Source of the DNA: Marinomonas mediterranea MMB-1
GTDB taxonomy: Bacteria; Pseudomonadota; Gammaproteobacteria; Pseudomonadales; Marinomonadaceae
Assembly (NCBI RefSeq): GCF_000192865.1
Contig: NC_015276.1
Coordinates: forward strand, 2,294,001 to 2,358,000
DNA length: 64,000 nucleotides
Direction: 5' to 3'
The notes below the pieces were generated by a model. The model was not told where the DNA came from. It was given only the letters and a program-made list of their open reading frames with translations, and made no database searches. Below, in pieces: positions 7,690 to 15,876 of this stretch (position 1 is the stretch's first letter; each line of letters starts with the position of its first letter). The position numbers and the translations under genes were made by a program.

Positions 7690-9231
7690 TTAGCTCAGAG
7701 TAGCGAGGTACTTACGCTCTAAGTCACTGTAAGCGAGTTGCAGTCTGTCTAATTCAAGGTTTTTACGGTTGAATTCTGTACGAAGTGCGCGTTCGTCAGT
7801 GTTCGTTGCTTGTTCCATAATTTGCGCTTTAATATCGCTGGTTTGATTCGCCAATTGCTTATTCTCTTCTCGTAGTGCATTAAGCTCATCAGAAGTTTGA
7901 TCACCGCCACTTTGTTCAGCGACAGCTTTTAGAATGTTCGCTTCGAGTTCGTCTGTCTCAGACTCTGACGTTTGCAACTCTTGAGCTAACAACTCAACAC
8001 AGGTTTCAGACTCTTGAAGAAGTCGTTCTAAATTCTCGACTTCTTTGGCGTGTTCATTGATAAAAAAGTCATTGTGTGTATTTTCATTGTCCTGCACCTC
8101 TGTCAGTCCAAGTTTAATCGAATCAAAGGTTTCTTTCTTATTCGCTTGAATACTGGTTAAGCCTGAGATGACCGATGTATCGGTTTCTTTGAGCTTTTGC
8201 TCGATGTCTTGTAATGCCTTATTTTTACTTGAGATGTCTTGTCTTAGAGACTCAATGGACAAATTTGTCGTATCGAGTTCGGCATTAAGCTGTTCGATAA
8301 GAGAAAGCGATTCTGCGCTCATTCGTTCCAAACGCTCAATGGCCACTTTTTGTGATTCCGTATGAGAATCGTCGGTTTTCTCAGATCGTTGACTATCGAG
8401 GGCTTCTTGAAGTTTTTCGATAACGGTCTGCTGACGAGAGGACAATTGCTTCAGCGATTCCAAGTGGCGTGAAGAGTGCGCTTTTTTTACCGGAGATTGT
8501 ACTGGTGGCGTAGTCGGCTCGGCTGTTACATCGTATGAGTGCGCTGAATGACTGTTAACTGAATTGATTTGCTCACGCAGCTTAACTTGCTCTGATTTTA
8601 ATCGTTCTAACTCGCGTTCTTTGATAGACAGTTGAGCAATACGTTTTTTTGTCCGTTCAATGTTAGTGCGAAGATCTTCATGCAGCTCTTTTTGATTTGC
8701 GATGAGGTTTTCCTTCGTCAGCAGTACCTCACCCGCTTGCATGAACTCTTGATCTAGTTCTTCTAGATTCTGTTCTAGGTCGGATTTACTTGTATTACGG
8801 CTTTCAAAGTCGAGTGCTGCCAGAATGCTAGCAAGGAAGCGATTTAAAATAGGGCGAGGGTTTTGGCTATTATCATTAATGATAATAGCCTTTTCCGCTT
8901 TTAGAAGCGTGCCCCATATTTTGAATTTTGTGGTTCCAAGTTCGTCTTTTTCGTGCAGTTTGGCTTTAACTGATTCCACCGCGTGACTGACTTGGCGTTC
9001 AATAAAAGCCCCCAAGCGTTGGTAGGAAGCGGTGAGGTCAGGTTCGGATGTGTCGTGACTGGATGTCTCAATGTCACTAGTAGAAGCGGACGAAGCGTCA
9101 TCTGCTTGAGCTGATTCTTGATTGTCCTCAAGTCGTTTTTTTAACACTCGAATGCGCCAAACGAACAAAGCCGTCAAGAGCGCAAAAACCGTTGAACTCT
9201 CTAATAGTACCCAAAGTTGCCACTTTTCCAT
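7690..9231 (-). CDS. Membrane-anchored coiled-coil protein, function unknown
   Basis: The protein has 513 aa: one N-terminal membrane segment (WVLLESSTVFALLTALFVW, residues 6-24), then a basic stop-transfer stretch, a Ser/Asp-rich linker and about 430 residues of heptad-rich, highly charged coiled coil (for example LSIKERELERLKSEQVKLREQ). It should sit in the inner membrane with the coiled coil in the cytoplasm. Similar anonymous proteins occur in Oceanospirillales, but I cannot assign a role. It is convergent with the MNIO operon and does not seem part of it. Confidence 0.75.
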   Translation of the reverse strand: MEKWQLWVLLESSTVFALLTALFVWRIRVLKKRLEDNQESAQADDASSASTSDIETSSHDTSEPDLTASYQRLGAFIERQVSHAVESVKAKLHEKDELGTTKFKIWGTLLKAEKAIIINDNSQNPRPILNRFLASILAALDFESRNTSKSDLEQNLEELDQEFMQAGEVLLTKENLIANQKELHEDLRTNIERTKKRIAQLSIKERELERLKSEQVKLREQINSVNSHSAHSYDVTAEPTTPPVQSPVKKAHSSRHLESLKQLSSRQQTVIEKLQEALDSQRSEKTDDSHTESQKVAIERLERMSAESLSLIEQLNAELDTTNLSIESLRQDISSKNKALQDIEQKLKETDTSVISGLTSIQANKKETFDSIKLGLTEVQDNENTHNDFFINEHAKEVENLERLLQESETCVELLAQELQTSESETDELEANILKAVAEQSGGDQTSDELNALREENKQLANQTSDIKAQIMEQATNTDERALRTEFNRKNLELDRLQLAYSDLERKYLATLS

Positions 9232-9446
9232 TTATTCCTCCCAACTCCTCATTGTAACGACGTTAATGAAAACCAGTTGCATATACATCGTCTACAGTGT
9301 CAGATACACTTCCTAAAACGTCATTCTTTGTATTCGTTAAACCGCTGCTCATAGATTCGCGGCGTTTAACCTGTTGCCTGACTCAACTTGTATTTCATTA
9401 ATGGCGGTGAATGGTATTTATTAATCTTAACGGAAAGAAAGACTCT

Positions 9447-10013
9447 ATGAGTAAAGATTTTATAACATTTATGCGCAATCGCGTATCTGAACCCAAATTA
9501 AGCACACCAGCCCCGACGAAAGAAGAATGGAAAGACGTGCTAGAGGCCGCCAGCCGCGCTGCCGATCATGGCGGTCTAAAGCCATGGCGATTCAAAGTCT
9601 ATGAGGGAGAAGGGCGCCAAAAAGTTGGCGAAATATACTGGCAGCACGCGAAATCAGAAGTCGACTCCCTGCCAGAAGATAAAAAAGACTCCTTTATTAA
9701 AAAAGCCTTCAGAGCACCACAAGTATTGCTTGTTTACACACACGTTGTAGAGCATCCAAAAATCCCTGCGGCTGAACAAATCATGGCGGTGTCCGCGGCG
9801 GCTCAACAAGCATTACTGGGATTAAGCGCACTCGGATACGGTGCAATGTGGCGTACGGGGCCAGCCTGCTTCACAGAACAAACAAACGGCTTATTAGGGC
9901 TTGAGAAAACAGATCAAATTGTCGGCTTAATCTACGTCGGTACGCCAGAGACGTCTTCTGCTACAGTGAAACCAGTTGACCTAGAAGGGCGCTTTGAGTG
10001 GGTCTCAGAATAA
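9447..10013 (+). CDS. Nitroreductase family protein (YdjA-like)
   Basis: This 188-aa FMN-dependent nitroreductase-fold protein is of the small YdjA type. The signature AASRAADHGGLKPWRFKVYEG binds FMN near the N-terminus; AAAQQALLGLSALGYGAMWRTG and VGLIYVGTPE complete the fold. YdjA-like enzymes reduce nitroaromatics with NAD(P)H, but the natural substrate is unknown. I chose ATG 9447 (GGAAAG upstream) over an in-frame start at 9411, because the family begins close to FMRNRVSEPKL. It is a single gene followed by the tRNA-Ser gene. Confidence 0.87.
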   Translation: MSKDFITFMRNRVSEPKLSTPAPTKEEWKDVLEAASRAADHGGLKPWRFKVYEGEGRQKVGEIYWQHAKSEVDSLPEDKKDSFIKKAFRAPQVLLVYTHVVEHPKIPAAEQIMAVSAAAQQALLGLSALGYGAMWRTGPACFTEQTNGLLGLEKTDQIVGLIYVGTPETSSATVKPVDLEGRFEWVSE

Positions 10014-10115
10014 TCTTTAATAATTGTTCATAAACTTAGAAAAAATAGTTGCAATTCAATAGCTTCATCAATATTATACGCCGCACGAATTGCGACGAAC
10101 AATTCAAAAAGTTAT

Positions 10116-10203
10116 GGTGAGCTGTCCGAGTGGCCGAAGGAGCACGCCTGGAAAGTGTGTATGTCGAAAGGCATCAAGAGTTCGAATCTCTTGCTCACCG
10201 CCA
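10116..10203 (+). tRNA. tRNA-Ser (anticodon GGA), CCA encoded
   Basis: The acceptor stem GGTGAGC pairs with GCTCACC, followed by G and an encoded CCA end. The anticodon arm CACGC-CTGGAAA-GTGTG carries GGA. A long variable arm is present, as expected for serine tRNA, and the T arm has the GTTCGAATC loop. It marks the left side of an accessory region. I did not find a second copy of its 3' end that would mark an attachment site. Confidence 0.96.
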
Positions 10204-10208
10204 TTATT

Positions 10209-10249
10209 TAAAAAAGCCGCTTAGGATTCATTTCTTAAGCGGCTTTTTT
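10209..10249 (+). terminator. Rho-independent terminator of tRNA-Ser
   Basis: AAAAAGCCGCTTA pairs with TAAGCGGCTTTTTT only a few bases after the CCA end. Confidence 0.92.
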
Positions 10250-10753
10250 GATTTCAATCCTTTCATTTTTCGTTCCTATCTTTTTTGCAATTTCTTTTGG
10301 GTGAATAGAAAATATATATAACCTTGCGATAGCCCATTTCTGAGCACTTTGTTGGTCGGAGTTTAGTCATGTAACCAATTGAGTTGTCGAATACTCGTAT
10401 TCGGTAGGAAAGCAAAGAAGGATAGGATTTGCTAAGTTTCTATGATAAAAGTAAAAATATTCATATCTATAAGTGAAATACGACACAAAAACACCGAGGC
10501 CACATGAAGAAAAGAACATATTTTTTGTTACTATTTGAAGTTTCTCGACTATCTAGTATCTAGTTTTTTAGAAACTAGAAACTAGAAACTAGAAACTAGA
10601 AACTAGAAACTAGAAACTAGAAACTAGATACTAGATAGCGAACAGCGATTTAATAACACTCCTAAGTGGCGAAAACAAGGTTCTTAAAAATCACCTGTTA
10701 AATACGTGAGTTAGGTTTACGAGTACTCGCTTACTATCTTGAAGTAGAATCAT
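10250..10753. other. Gene-free AT-rich stretch with a repeat hairpin
   Basis: I see no convincing gene here. The stretch contains the heptamer repeat array described separately, flanked by AT-rich sequence, and ends with a presumed promoter for the small membrane protein. Confidence 0.6.
10549..10638. repeat. AAACTAG heptamer tandem repeat inside an inverted repeat
   Basis: Eight perfect head-to-tail copies of AAACTAG run from 10572 to 10627, followed by one variant (ATACTAG). The 18-base end AAACTAGATACTAGATAG (10621-10638) is exactly the reverse complement of 10549-10566, so the whole unit can fold into a hairpin in which the array is the loop. Slippage could change copy number. No gene spans it. 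Confidence 0.93.
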
Positions 10754-11137
10754 ATGAATGATCGTGTCAAATATTTGCTTATACAGCTATTTATTTTTTT
10801 GCTTCCCGGTTTTTTTTCTGTTTTATATATCGAGCCGAATGCTTATGGACTAGATTTTGCGGAAACGTTTCTTTTCCATATTTGTGGCATTAGTGGCTTT
10901 CTATCTTTATGGCTACTTCTGACATTACCAGCGGTATTTATGAACCTAGTAATGTCAGAAGTAATTCTAATCCCCATATCCATAGTTTTTTGTATTGTTG
11001 GCGCTACTTTTATTTATATGCGGCTTTATAAACCGATTATAAAGCGAATAATTTTAATCAGCATTGTAAACCTATGGCTATCAATATGGTCTATATTAAT
11101 TGGCCAAGCTATCATTTTCATATCTGGTCACGCCTGA
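10754..11137 (+). CDS. Small multi-span membrane protein, function unknown
   Basis: The product (127 aa) has about four hydrophobic segments (around residues 7-25, 38-60, 65-87 and 100-122) and almost no soluble part. I recognise no family. It lies between the tRNA-Ser/repeat region and the nuclease-helicase locus, has AT-rich composition like them, and lacks a clear ribosome binding site. It may be a cargo gene of the accessory region or a membrane partner in defence, but nothing in the sequence shows this. Confidence 0.45.
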   Translation: MNDRVKYLLIQLFIFLLPGFFSVLYIEPNAYGLDFAETFLFHICGISGFLSLWLLLTLPAVFMNLVMSEVILIPISIVFCIVGATFIYMRLYKPIIKRIILISIVNLWLSIWSILIGQAIIFISGHA

Positions 11138-11709
11138 AAAAATACGAGCACAAGACACGCCCCGTCCGGAAAAAGATAAAAAGGAGCCGGAAGAAAAAAG
11201 CACCCAACAGGACACACCTGTAACGGGATGTTGTCATTGTCCAGTATGCGGTGACGCGTCGGCACACTACATAGGTGAAGTCTCCTCGAACCGCTGGAAT
11301 CGAAAAAGATTAAGAACAGGCTGGTGGCATAAAACGAACATGAACGTCAGCGAAAATAGAATCAGGTCAAAGAGCCTGAGGGGTTAGGCTTGCCAATTGC
11401 CTAGGATCTGGGTAAAACTATAGATATAGACGATAAAAAACGATTACAAAGAGTCTTCTTAGCCTAATTTAAGGTCAAGAGCACTCGAAAACACACCGCA
11501 AAGACACAGGGAAGGTCGCATCATGAAAAAAGCAAATTCCCTATACAAAGACGCGGCAGTTCAACAGACTCTTATAGCTGCGGCTGCGCCGCCTTATAAC
11601 CCTTAATTGTTATAAGCACTGAGCTTTAGTTGAAAATTTAATTTCGTATTACATTGTATGTCATTTATTTTTGTTAGTGGCTAGTGGGAACTTATTGATA
11701 GGGAATAAT
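11138..11709. other. Gene-poor stretch with possible remnants
   Basis: One short open frame (11100-11387) overlaps the membrane gene and encodes a Lys/Glu-rich then Cys-containing peptide with no recognisable family; I do not call it. An inverted repeat CTTATAAC/GTTATAAG lies at 11593-11616, preceded by a GC-rich stretch. The final 60 bases hold the presumed promoter and AGGGA site of the nuclease gene. Confidence 0.5.
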
Positions 11710-13371
11710 ATGCCGAAATCAGATAGTGGTGGTATTGGTGCAAAAAAAGGCTTTTTGTATCAAGATTATGTTGCAGCCCTGTACACACTCAAAATGTTGG
11801 ATGACAAAAGTATTGAAAAAGTCCGATGCGAAGTATCAGATGATATAGACATCATTTATGACGATCACATTGAATATATCCAAGTAAAAACAACTAAAGC
11901 AGACAAGTCTTGGCAACTCAGTGAATTTACCAAGGCATCATATAAAACAACCAAAACTAAGACGGGAAGGGAGAGAAAAAAGTACAATAATGATTCTATT
12001 CTACATAAATCATTAGACTGCGATGCAGAACATTTAAATGGGTTATTTCGTATTGTTACTCCTCGTGATGTTTACGCAAATTTATCATATCTTAAAATAC
12101 CTCTGAGTGAACGTTCTGGAAATCCACGAAGAGAGGGTATCCTCAAGTCATTACGAGGAGCCTTAAGGGACTATGAATCCCCGAATGGAAACAATGTGGA
12201 GTATTGGTTGGACCATGCTACTTGGCAAGTTATTGCAACTGATGAACAAATCAAACTAGCTGCATTTAAAATAATAACGACTGTGGCTTATGAATATTGT
12301 GGAGTGCATTTAAACCCTACGCGTGACCCACAGCGAATTCTGAATGATTTGCTTACAAATCTAATTGAAAAAAGTGCGACTTCTATTGTATTACGGAGTG
12401 AAGATCAAAAAACTTATACTAGGAAAGACTTTATTTATTGGTTTAAGAAAGAGGTCGAACACTACGGCAATCAAGCCCGAAATCAGTTAAAAGTATATAC
12501 CACCGATAGTGCTAAGCTAACTGCAATTCTAGATACTTTTTTAACTGATGATAACCTATACAGGCTTGAAGGTGATAAATCCTGCAGGGGAATTAAAGGA
12601 AAATACCACCGAAAAAAATACAAGTATGAGAGCATTTCAAAGGGGATCACAAAGTGGTTGCCAGAGGTATTACTTCGCCCTAGTGAAATTGCAGATCAAT
12701 CCCCTGAAAAATTAGAAGATAAAATTCAAAGTTATGCCTCAAAAAAAGCACATATTCTATCTACGTTAGACAGCTTAATAGCCAACGTTTTGCTTCACTC
12801 AACTATACGTACAAGCTACAACTCTCAACCTATACCAGCACATCTTTATATCGACGATGAAAAAGGCACTTCTTTTGACAATGTACATATTCTACTCAAT
12901 GATCATGAGCCAGACTCATTAATCATGGGCTTTAGTCACCTTATCGAAGGAGATGTAGACGGTTCACTAGAGAAAATTGTAGAAAAATTCGATGAATTAC
13001 TCGAGTCTGATGCATTTAGCTCCAGAAATGAAAAAATATTAGAGGATAAAGAAGATAGTTACTTACTTAAGCATGATATTGATGAAATTTTGCAATCAAA
13101 TACATCTTTAGATGAGCACATATCGCGCTTTCGGTTTGCTTTCTTTTTAGGTTATGAGACAGATATACTAAAATGCAACCAATGTGAAATGTCTAAAGAG
13201 TATTTGGTAGAACTAGAAGCGGAAGTTATTTCTCACTTTCAAAAATTAATTGACTCTCTCATTGAAAAAGATGATTTTTTTGAAGACCTACATATATACG
13301 TATACCTATGCCCAATCCCTTCTATTGACACGCTTAAATCCTCAGTAAGAAAAGTGGTAGAGGAAGTATGA
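11710..13371 (+). CDS. Cap4/DUF4297-type nuclease with a HamA-like C-terminal region
   Basis: Residues ~5-65 show the DUF4297 (Cap4-type) dsDNA endonuclease pattern: GIGAKKGFLYQDYVAALYTL, then E41, D45 and D47, and the EYIQVKT strand with Q58 and K60. The middle (~70-330) is a basic helical region. The C-terminal ~180 residues, including VHILLNDHEPDSLIMGFSHL, resemble the DUF1837 (HamA/AbpA) domain, but the position where HamA has a catalytic G-E-x-K reads GFSHL, so the second nuclease site looks lost. ATG 11710 is preceded by AGGGA. The stop overlaps the helicase start (ATGA). The product is a probable effector of an anti-phage pair; the HamA relationship is an inference. Confidence 0.65.
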   Translation: MPKSDSGGIGAKKGFLYQDYVAALYTLKMLDDKSIEKVRCEVSDDIDIIYDDHIEYIQVKTTKADKSWQLSEFTKASYKTTKTKTGRERKKYNNDSILHKSLDCDAEHLNGLFRIVTPRDVYANLSYLKIPLSERSGNPRREGILKSLRGALRDYESPNGNNVEYWLDHATWQVIATDEQIKLAAFKIITTVAYEYCGVHLNPTRDPQRILNDLLTNLIEKSATSIVLRSEDQKTYTRKDFIYWFKKEVEHYGNQARNQLKVYTTDSAKLTAILDTFLTDDNLYRLEGDKSCRGIKGKYHRKKYKYESISKGITKWLPEVLLRPSEIADQSPEKLEDKIQSYASKKAHILSTLDSLIANVLLHSTIRTSYNSQPIPAHLYIDDEKGTSFDNVHILLNDHEPDSLIMGFSHLIEGDVDGSLEKIVEKFDELLESDAFSSRNEKILEDKEDSYLLKHDIDEILQSNTSLDEHISRFRFAFFLGYETDILKCNQCEMSKEYLVELEAEVISHFQKLIDSLIEKDDFFEDLHIYVYLCPIPSIDTLKSSVRKVVEEV

Positions 13372-15524
13372 TGTTTAACCTAAACCCAAAAGTATGTATT
13401 GAAAATGTTCGAAACGACGTTTTAAGCCCATTTATGTACTTAAAACATGCTAATAAGTGTTTATCGTCTCCTAGTCATAAATCAATTGGCAGGGAGTACG
13501 TAATTCGCGCACTTGATGAATTTGATAAATTTGAAAGTCAAAGTCAACTACTAAAAAACCTAGTTCGAAAAGCAGGCTTGTACCCGTACTTAATAAAGTT
13601 TTTTTCTTCAACTAAAGCACCTGATATAGAGCTGCTGTTACAACTGTACCAAAGTGAAATTAGTCCAGATTTCGTTTTTCACTCGATGCAGGCAAAGATT
13701 TACAACCTTTTAATTTCCGGAAAGAATGTAGTTCTGAGTGCGCCCACAAGCATGGGGAAAAGCGCTATTGTCGATTCATTGATTGCAAGCAATAGATTTA
13801 ATCGGTTAGTCGTCGTCGTACCAACCATTGCATTAATAGATGAAACAAGGCGACGCATTCAAAAAAATTTTGGTAGAAAGTTCCAAGTTATCCATCATGG
13901 TTCACAGGAACGTCGAAAAGATAGAACTATTTATGTTCTAACACAAGAACGTGTCAATGAGAGAGAGGACTTACAGAATATAGACCTCTTTGTTGTAGAT
14001 GAGTTCTATAAACTAGCATTTAGCCATGAAGATAAATCAAGAGCGATTTCTTTGAATATTGCTCTAAGTAAATTGCTATCCGTCTCTAAACAATTTTACA
14101 TGATTGGCCCATATATAGACGCTATGCGTGGGATGGATGCTTTACAAAAAGAATATGTATTTGTTCCATCTGATTTCAATACTGTTGCATTAAATGTTAA
14201 TGAATACAACATCAAACCAAATGATGTTGCTTCTAAGAATAGTCAGTTAAAAAAAATATTAGAAACCTATAAAGGACAGACTATCATCTATTGCAGATCG
14301 CAAAAGTCGATTGATCAGGTTGTCACTTCAATGGATTATATTTGTTTTGATAAACCTTCTCGTGAAATTAAAAATTATTACCGTTGGTTAAAAAGGTTTT
14401 ATGGTAGTAACTGGTGCTACTCTAGAGCCTTAAAACTTGGTATCGGGGTTCATCACGGAGCTTTGCCACGTGCATTACAGCAAAAAACTGTAGACCTTTT
14501 TAATAAAAATAAAATCAAGTACTTAGTATGTACATCGACATTAATAGAAGGTGTAAATACGGTAGCTGAAAATGTAGTAATTTATGATAATAGAAGAGCT
14601 AACGCATCTATTGATGACTTTACTCATAAGAATATCGCAGGTCGAGCAGGCCGAATGAATCAGCATCTGATAGGTAACGTATTCTGTTTGGAATCCCTTC
14701 CAAGCAGAGAGTTTCAATCCAACGTAGTTGAATTACCTCTCGGGCATCAGAATGTCGAAACACCTTTGAACCTGCTTGCTGGAATTCAAAGCGAGCATCT
14801 GACTGATATGAGCCGTGAATCTCTTTCTCAATTTGATATGTCTTCCAAAGTGCCATTAGATTTAATTAGAAAGCACGCTTCTTACAATGTTCTTAGCATC
14901 GAATCTGCATACAGTTTCATTACTGAGCTTTCCATTGAAGATATGAAACTTCTATCGAAAAAGAAAACTCCAGATAGTTATAACTTAGAACTGCTTGTTC
15001 AATTTATAAAAATTTTAGAAGCGGGAGCTCTTCAAAAGTTAAGCTTACACTTCGAAGATAATGACGAGTTAAAAAATAGAATGGCTTGGTATATTTATGC
15101 CGAGAGCCATACCGATTATATTCGTGAAAGGCTGAAATATATATACAGTCACCGAGAAGGGGTTCAGCGAGTTTCTGAGGGTACTGACTGGGAGTTTAAA
15201 ATAGCTCGAAACATTTTTAAACACTCAATCCCTAGAGCCCTAATGCTTTTACAAGATTTGCTAAATTACCAATTTGACCAATTGGATATTAAGGTTGTGA
15301 CTGATTTTGGGTACTTGGTTCATATATTTGAAAACTCACACTTGCCTACAGCATTCTCAGCTTTAGAGGAAATGGGGATAGCAATAGAAACTCTGGAAAA
15401 GCTAGTTACTGAACGCGTGAGTTCATCAAGTATTGAAACATTGTCTAGATATATTCGCATGTACTACAAAAAATCCGAAAGGTTACATGCTATCGATAGG
15501 ATGTTTATTCGACTTGCATTGTAA
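13368..15524 (+). CDS. SF2 (DEAD/DEAH-type, Ski2-like) helicase, HamB-like
   Basis: The 718-aa protein has a complete superfamily 2 helicase core: motif I SAPTSMGKS (residues ~124-132), Ia VVVPTIALIDETRR, motif II VVDEFYK, a GPYI motif III, then HHGALPRALQQKTVDLF, motif V YLVCTSTLIEGVNT and motif VI HKNIAGRAGRM. The HHGALPR and LIEGVNT forms are typical of the HamB/AbpB-like branch. Residues ~1-100 and ~440-718 are helical accessory domains. It overlaps the nuclease gene by four bases, so the two subunits are translated together. In Hachiman, HamB senses abnormal DNA and releases HamA; a similar division of labour is likely. Confidence 0.8.
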   Translation: MMFNLNPKVCIENVRNDVLSPFMYLKHANKCLSSPSHKSIGREYVIRALDEFDKFESQSQLLKNLVRKAGLYPYLIKFFSSTKAPDIELLLQLYQSEISPDFVFHSMQAKIYNLLISGKNVVLSAPTSMGKSAIVDSLIASNRFNRLVVVVPTIALIDETRRRIQKNFGRKFQVIHHGSQERRKDRTIYVLTQERVNEREDLQNIDLFVVDEFYKLAFSHEDKSRAISLNIALSKLLSVSKQFYMIGPYIDAMRGMDALQKEYVFVPSDFNTVALNVNEYNIKPNDVASKNSQLKKILETYKGQTIIYCRSQKSIDQVVTSMDYICFDKPSREIKNYYRWLKRFYGSNWCYSRALKLGIGVHHGALPRALQQKTVDLFNKNKIKYLVCTSTLIEGVNTVAENVVIYDNRRANASIDDFTHKNIAGRAGRMNQHLIGNVFCLESLPSREFQSNVVELPLGHQNVETPLNLLAGIQSEHLTDMSRESLSQFDMSSKVPLDLIRKHASYNVLSIESAYSFITELSIEDMKLLSKKKTPDSYNLELLVQFIKILEAGALQKLSLHFEDNDELKNRMAWYIYAESHTDYIRERLKYIYSHREGVQRVSEGTDWEFKIARNIFKHSIPRALMLLQDLLNYQFDQLDIKVVTDFGYLVHIFENSHLPTAFSALEEMGIAIETLEKLVTERVSSSSIETLSRYIRMYYKKSERLHAIDRMFIRLAL

Positions 15525-15574
15525 TCATAATTTTTTAGATTGTATTAGCTTAGTGCTTAAACCGGTTTATATAG

Positions 15575-15617
15575 GACACCCATTCGAAGTGTTTCCTGAT
15601 TCTATGTAGTGGGTGTC
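15575..15617. repeat. Solo REP-like element (RAYT end sequences)
   Basis: GACACCCA (15575-15582) and TGGGTGTC (15610-15617) form an inverted repeat around a 27-base centre. The left part matches the left end of the RAYT element at 20772. The right part, starting TTTCCTGATTCTATGTAG, matches the right end at 22002-22027 base for base. This is the element without its transposase gene. Confidence 0.88.
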
Positions 15618-15693
15618 TGTTAGGTGTTTAACAGTCCATTTCTGTAAAAATTTACATCAACGCACTTTGATGAATCAATACGAGGGCATCAAT

Positions 15694-15873
15694 ATGCGAG
15701 TCATGAAATTAAACGAAGTCATCAACACAACTGGGCTTTCTAGATCGTCAATCTATGCTTACATGTCAAAGGGCAATTTCCCAAAACCCATTCAGCTAGG
15801 ACCTAGGGCCGTCGCTTGGATTGAAGAGGAAGTTCATAAATGGCTATGTGATAAGATCAGCCAGAGAGGGTAA
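15694..15873 (+). CDS. AlpA-family DNA-binding protein
   Basis: This 59-aa protein is a winged helix-turn-helix of the AlpA/MerR-like excisionase family: MKLNEVINTTGLSRSSIYAY, then KGNFPKPIQLGPRAVAWIEEEV. AlpA proteins control integrases and excision in prophage-like islands. I chose ATG 15694 with GAGGG upstream; earlier in-frame starts (15613, 15670) would add a tail not seen in the family. It follows the nuclease/helicase pair and a REP element. No integrase gene lies in the window, so its island may be incomplete. Confidence 0.82.
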   Translation: MRVMKLNEVINTTGLSRSSIYAYMSKGNFPKPIQLGPRAVAWIEEEVHKWLCDKISQRG

Positions 15874-15876
15874 AAT

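Noticed and set aside
8168..8365. Opposite-strand open frames in the coiled-coil gene and elsewhere
   Set aside because: They are shadows of real genes with low-complexity composition and no start signals.
10549..10638. CRISPR-like array
   Set aside because: The units are seven bases, directly abutting, with no spacers and no cas genes.
11100..11387. Small open frame with a CCHCPVCG-like patch
   Set aside because: It overlaps the membrane gene in another frame, has no ribosome binding site and no recognisable family; possibly a chance frame or remnant.
11593..11616. Hairpin CTTATAAC/GTTATAAG before the nuclease gene as an integron attC site
   Set aside because: The core does not fit GTTRRRY, there is only one copy, and no integrase or cassette array is present.
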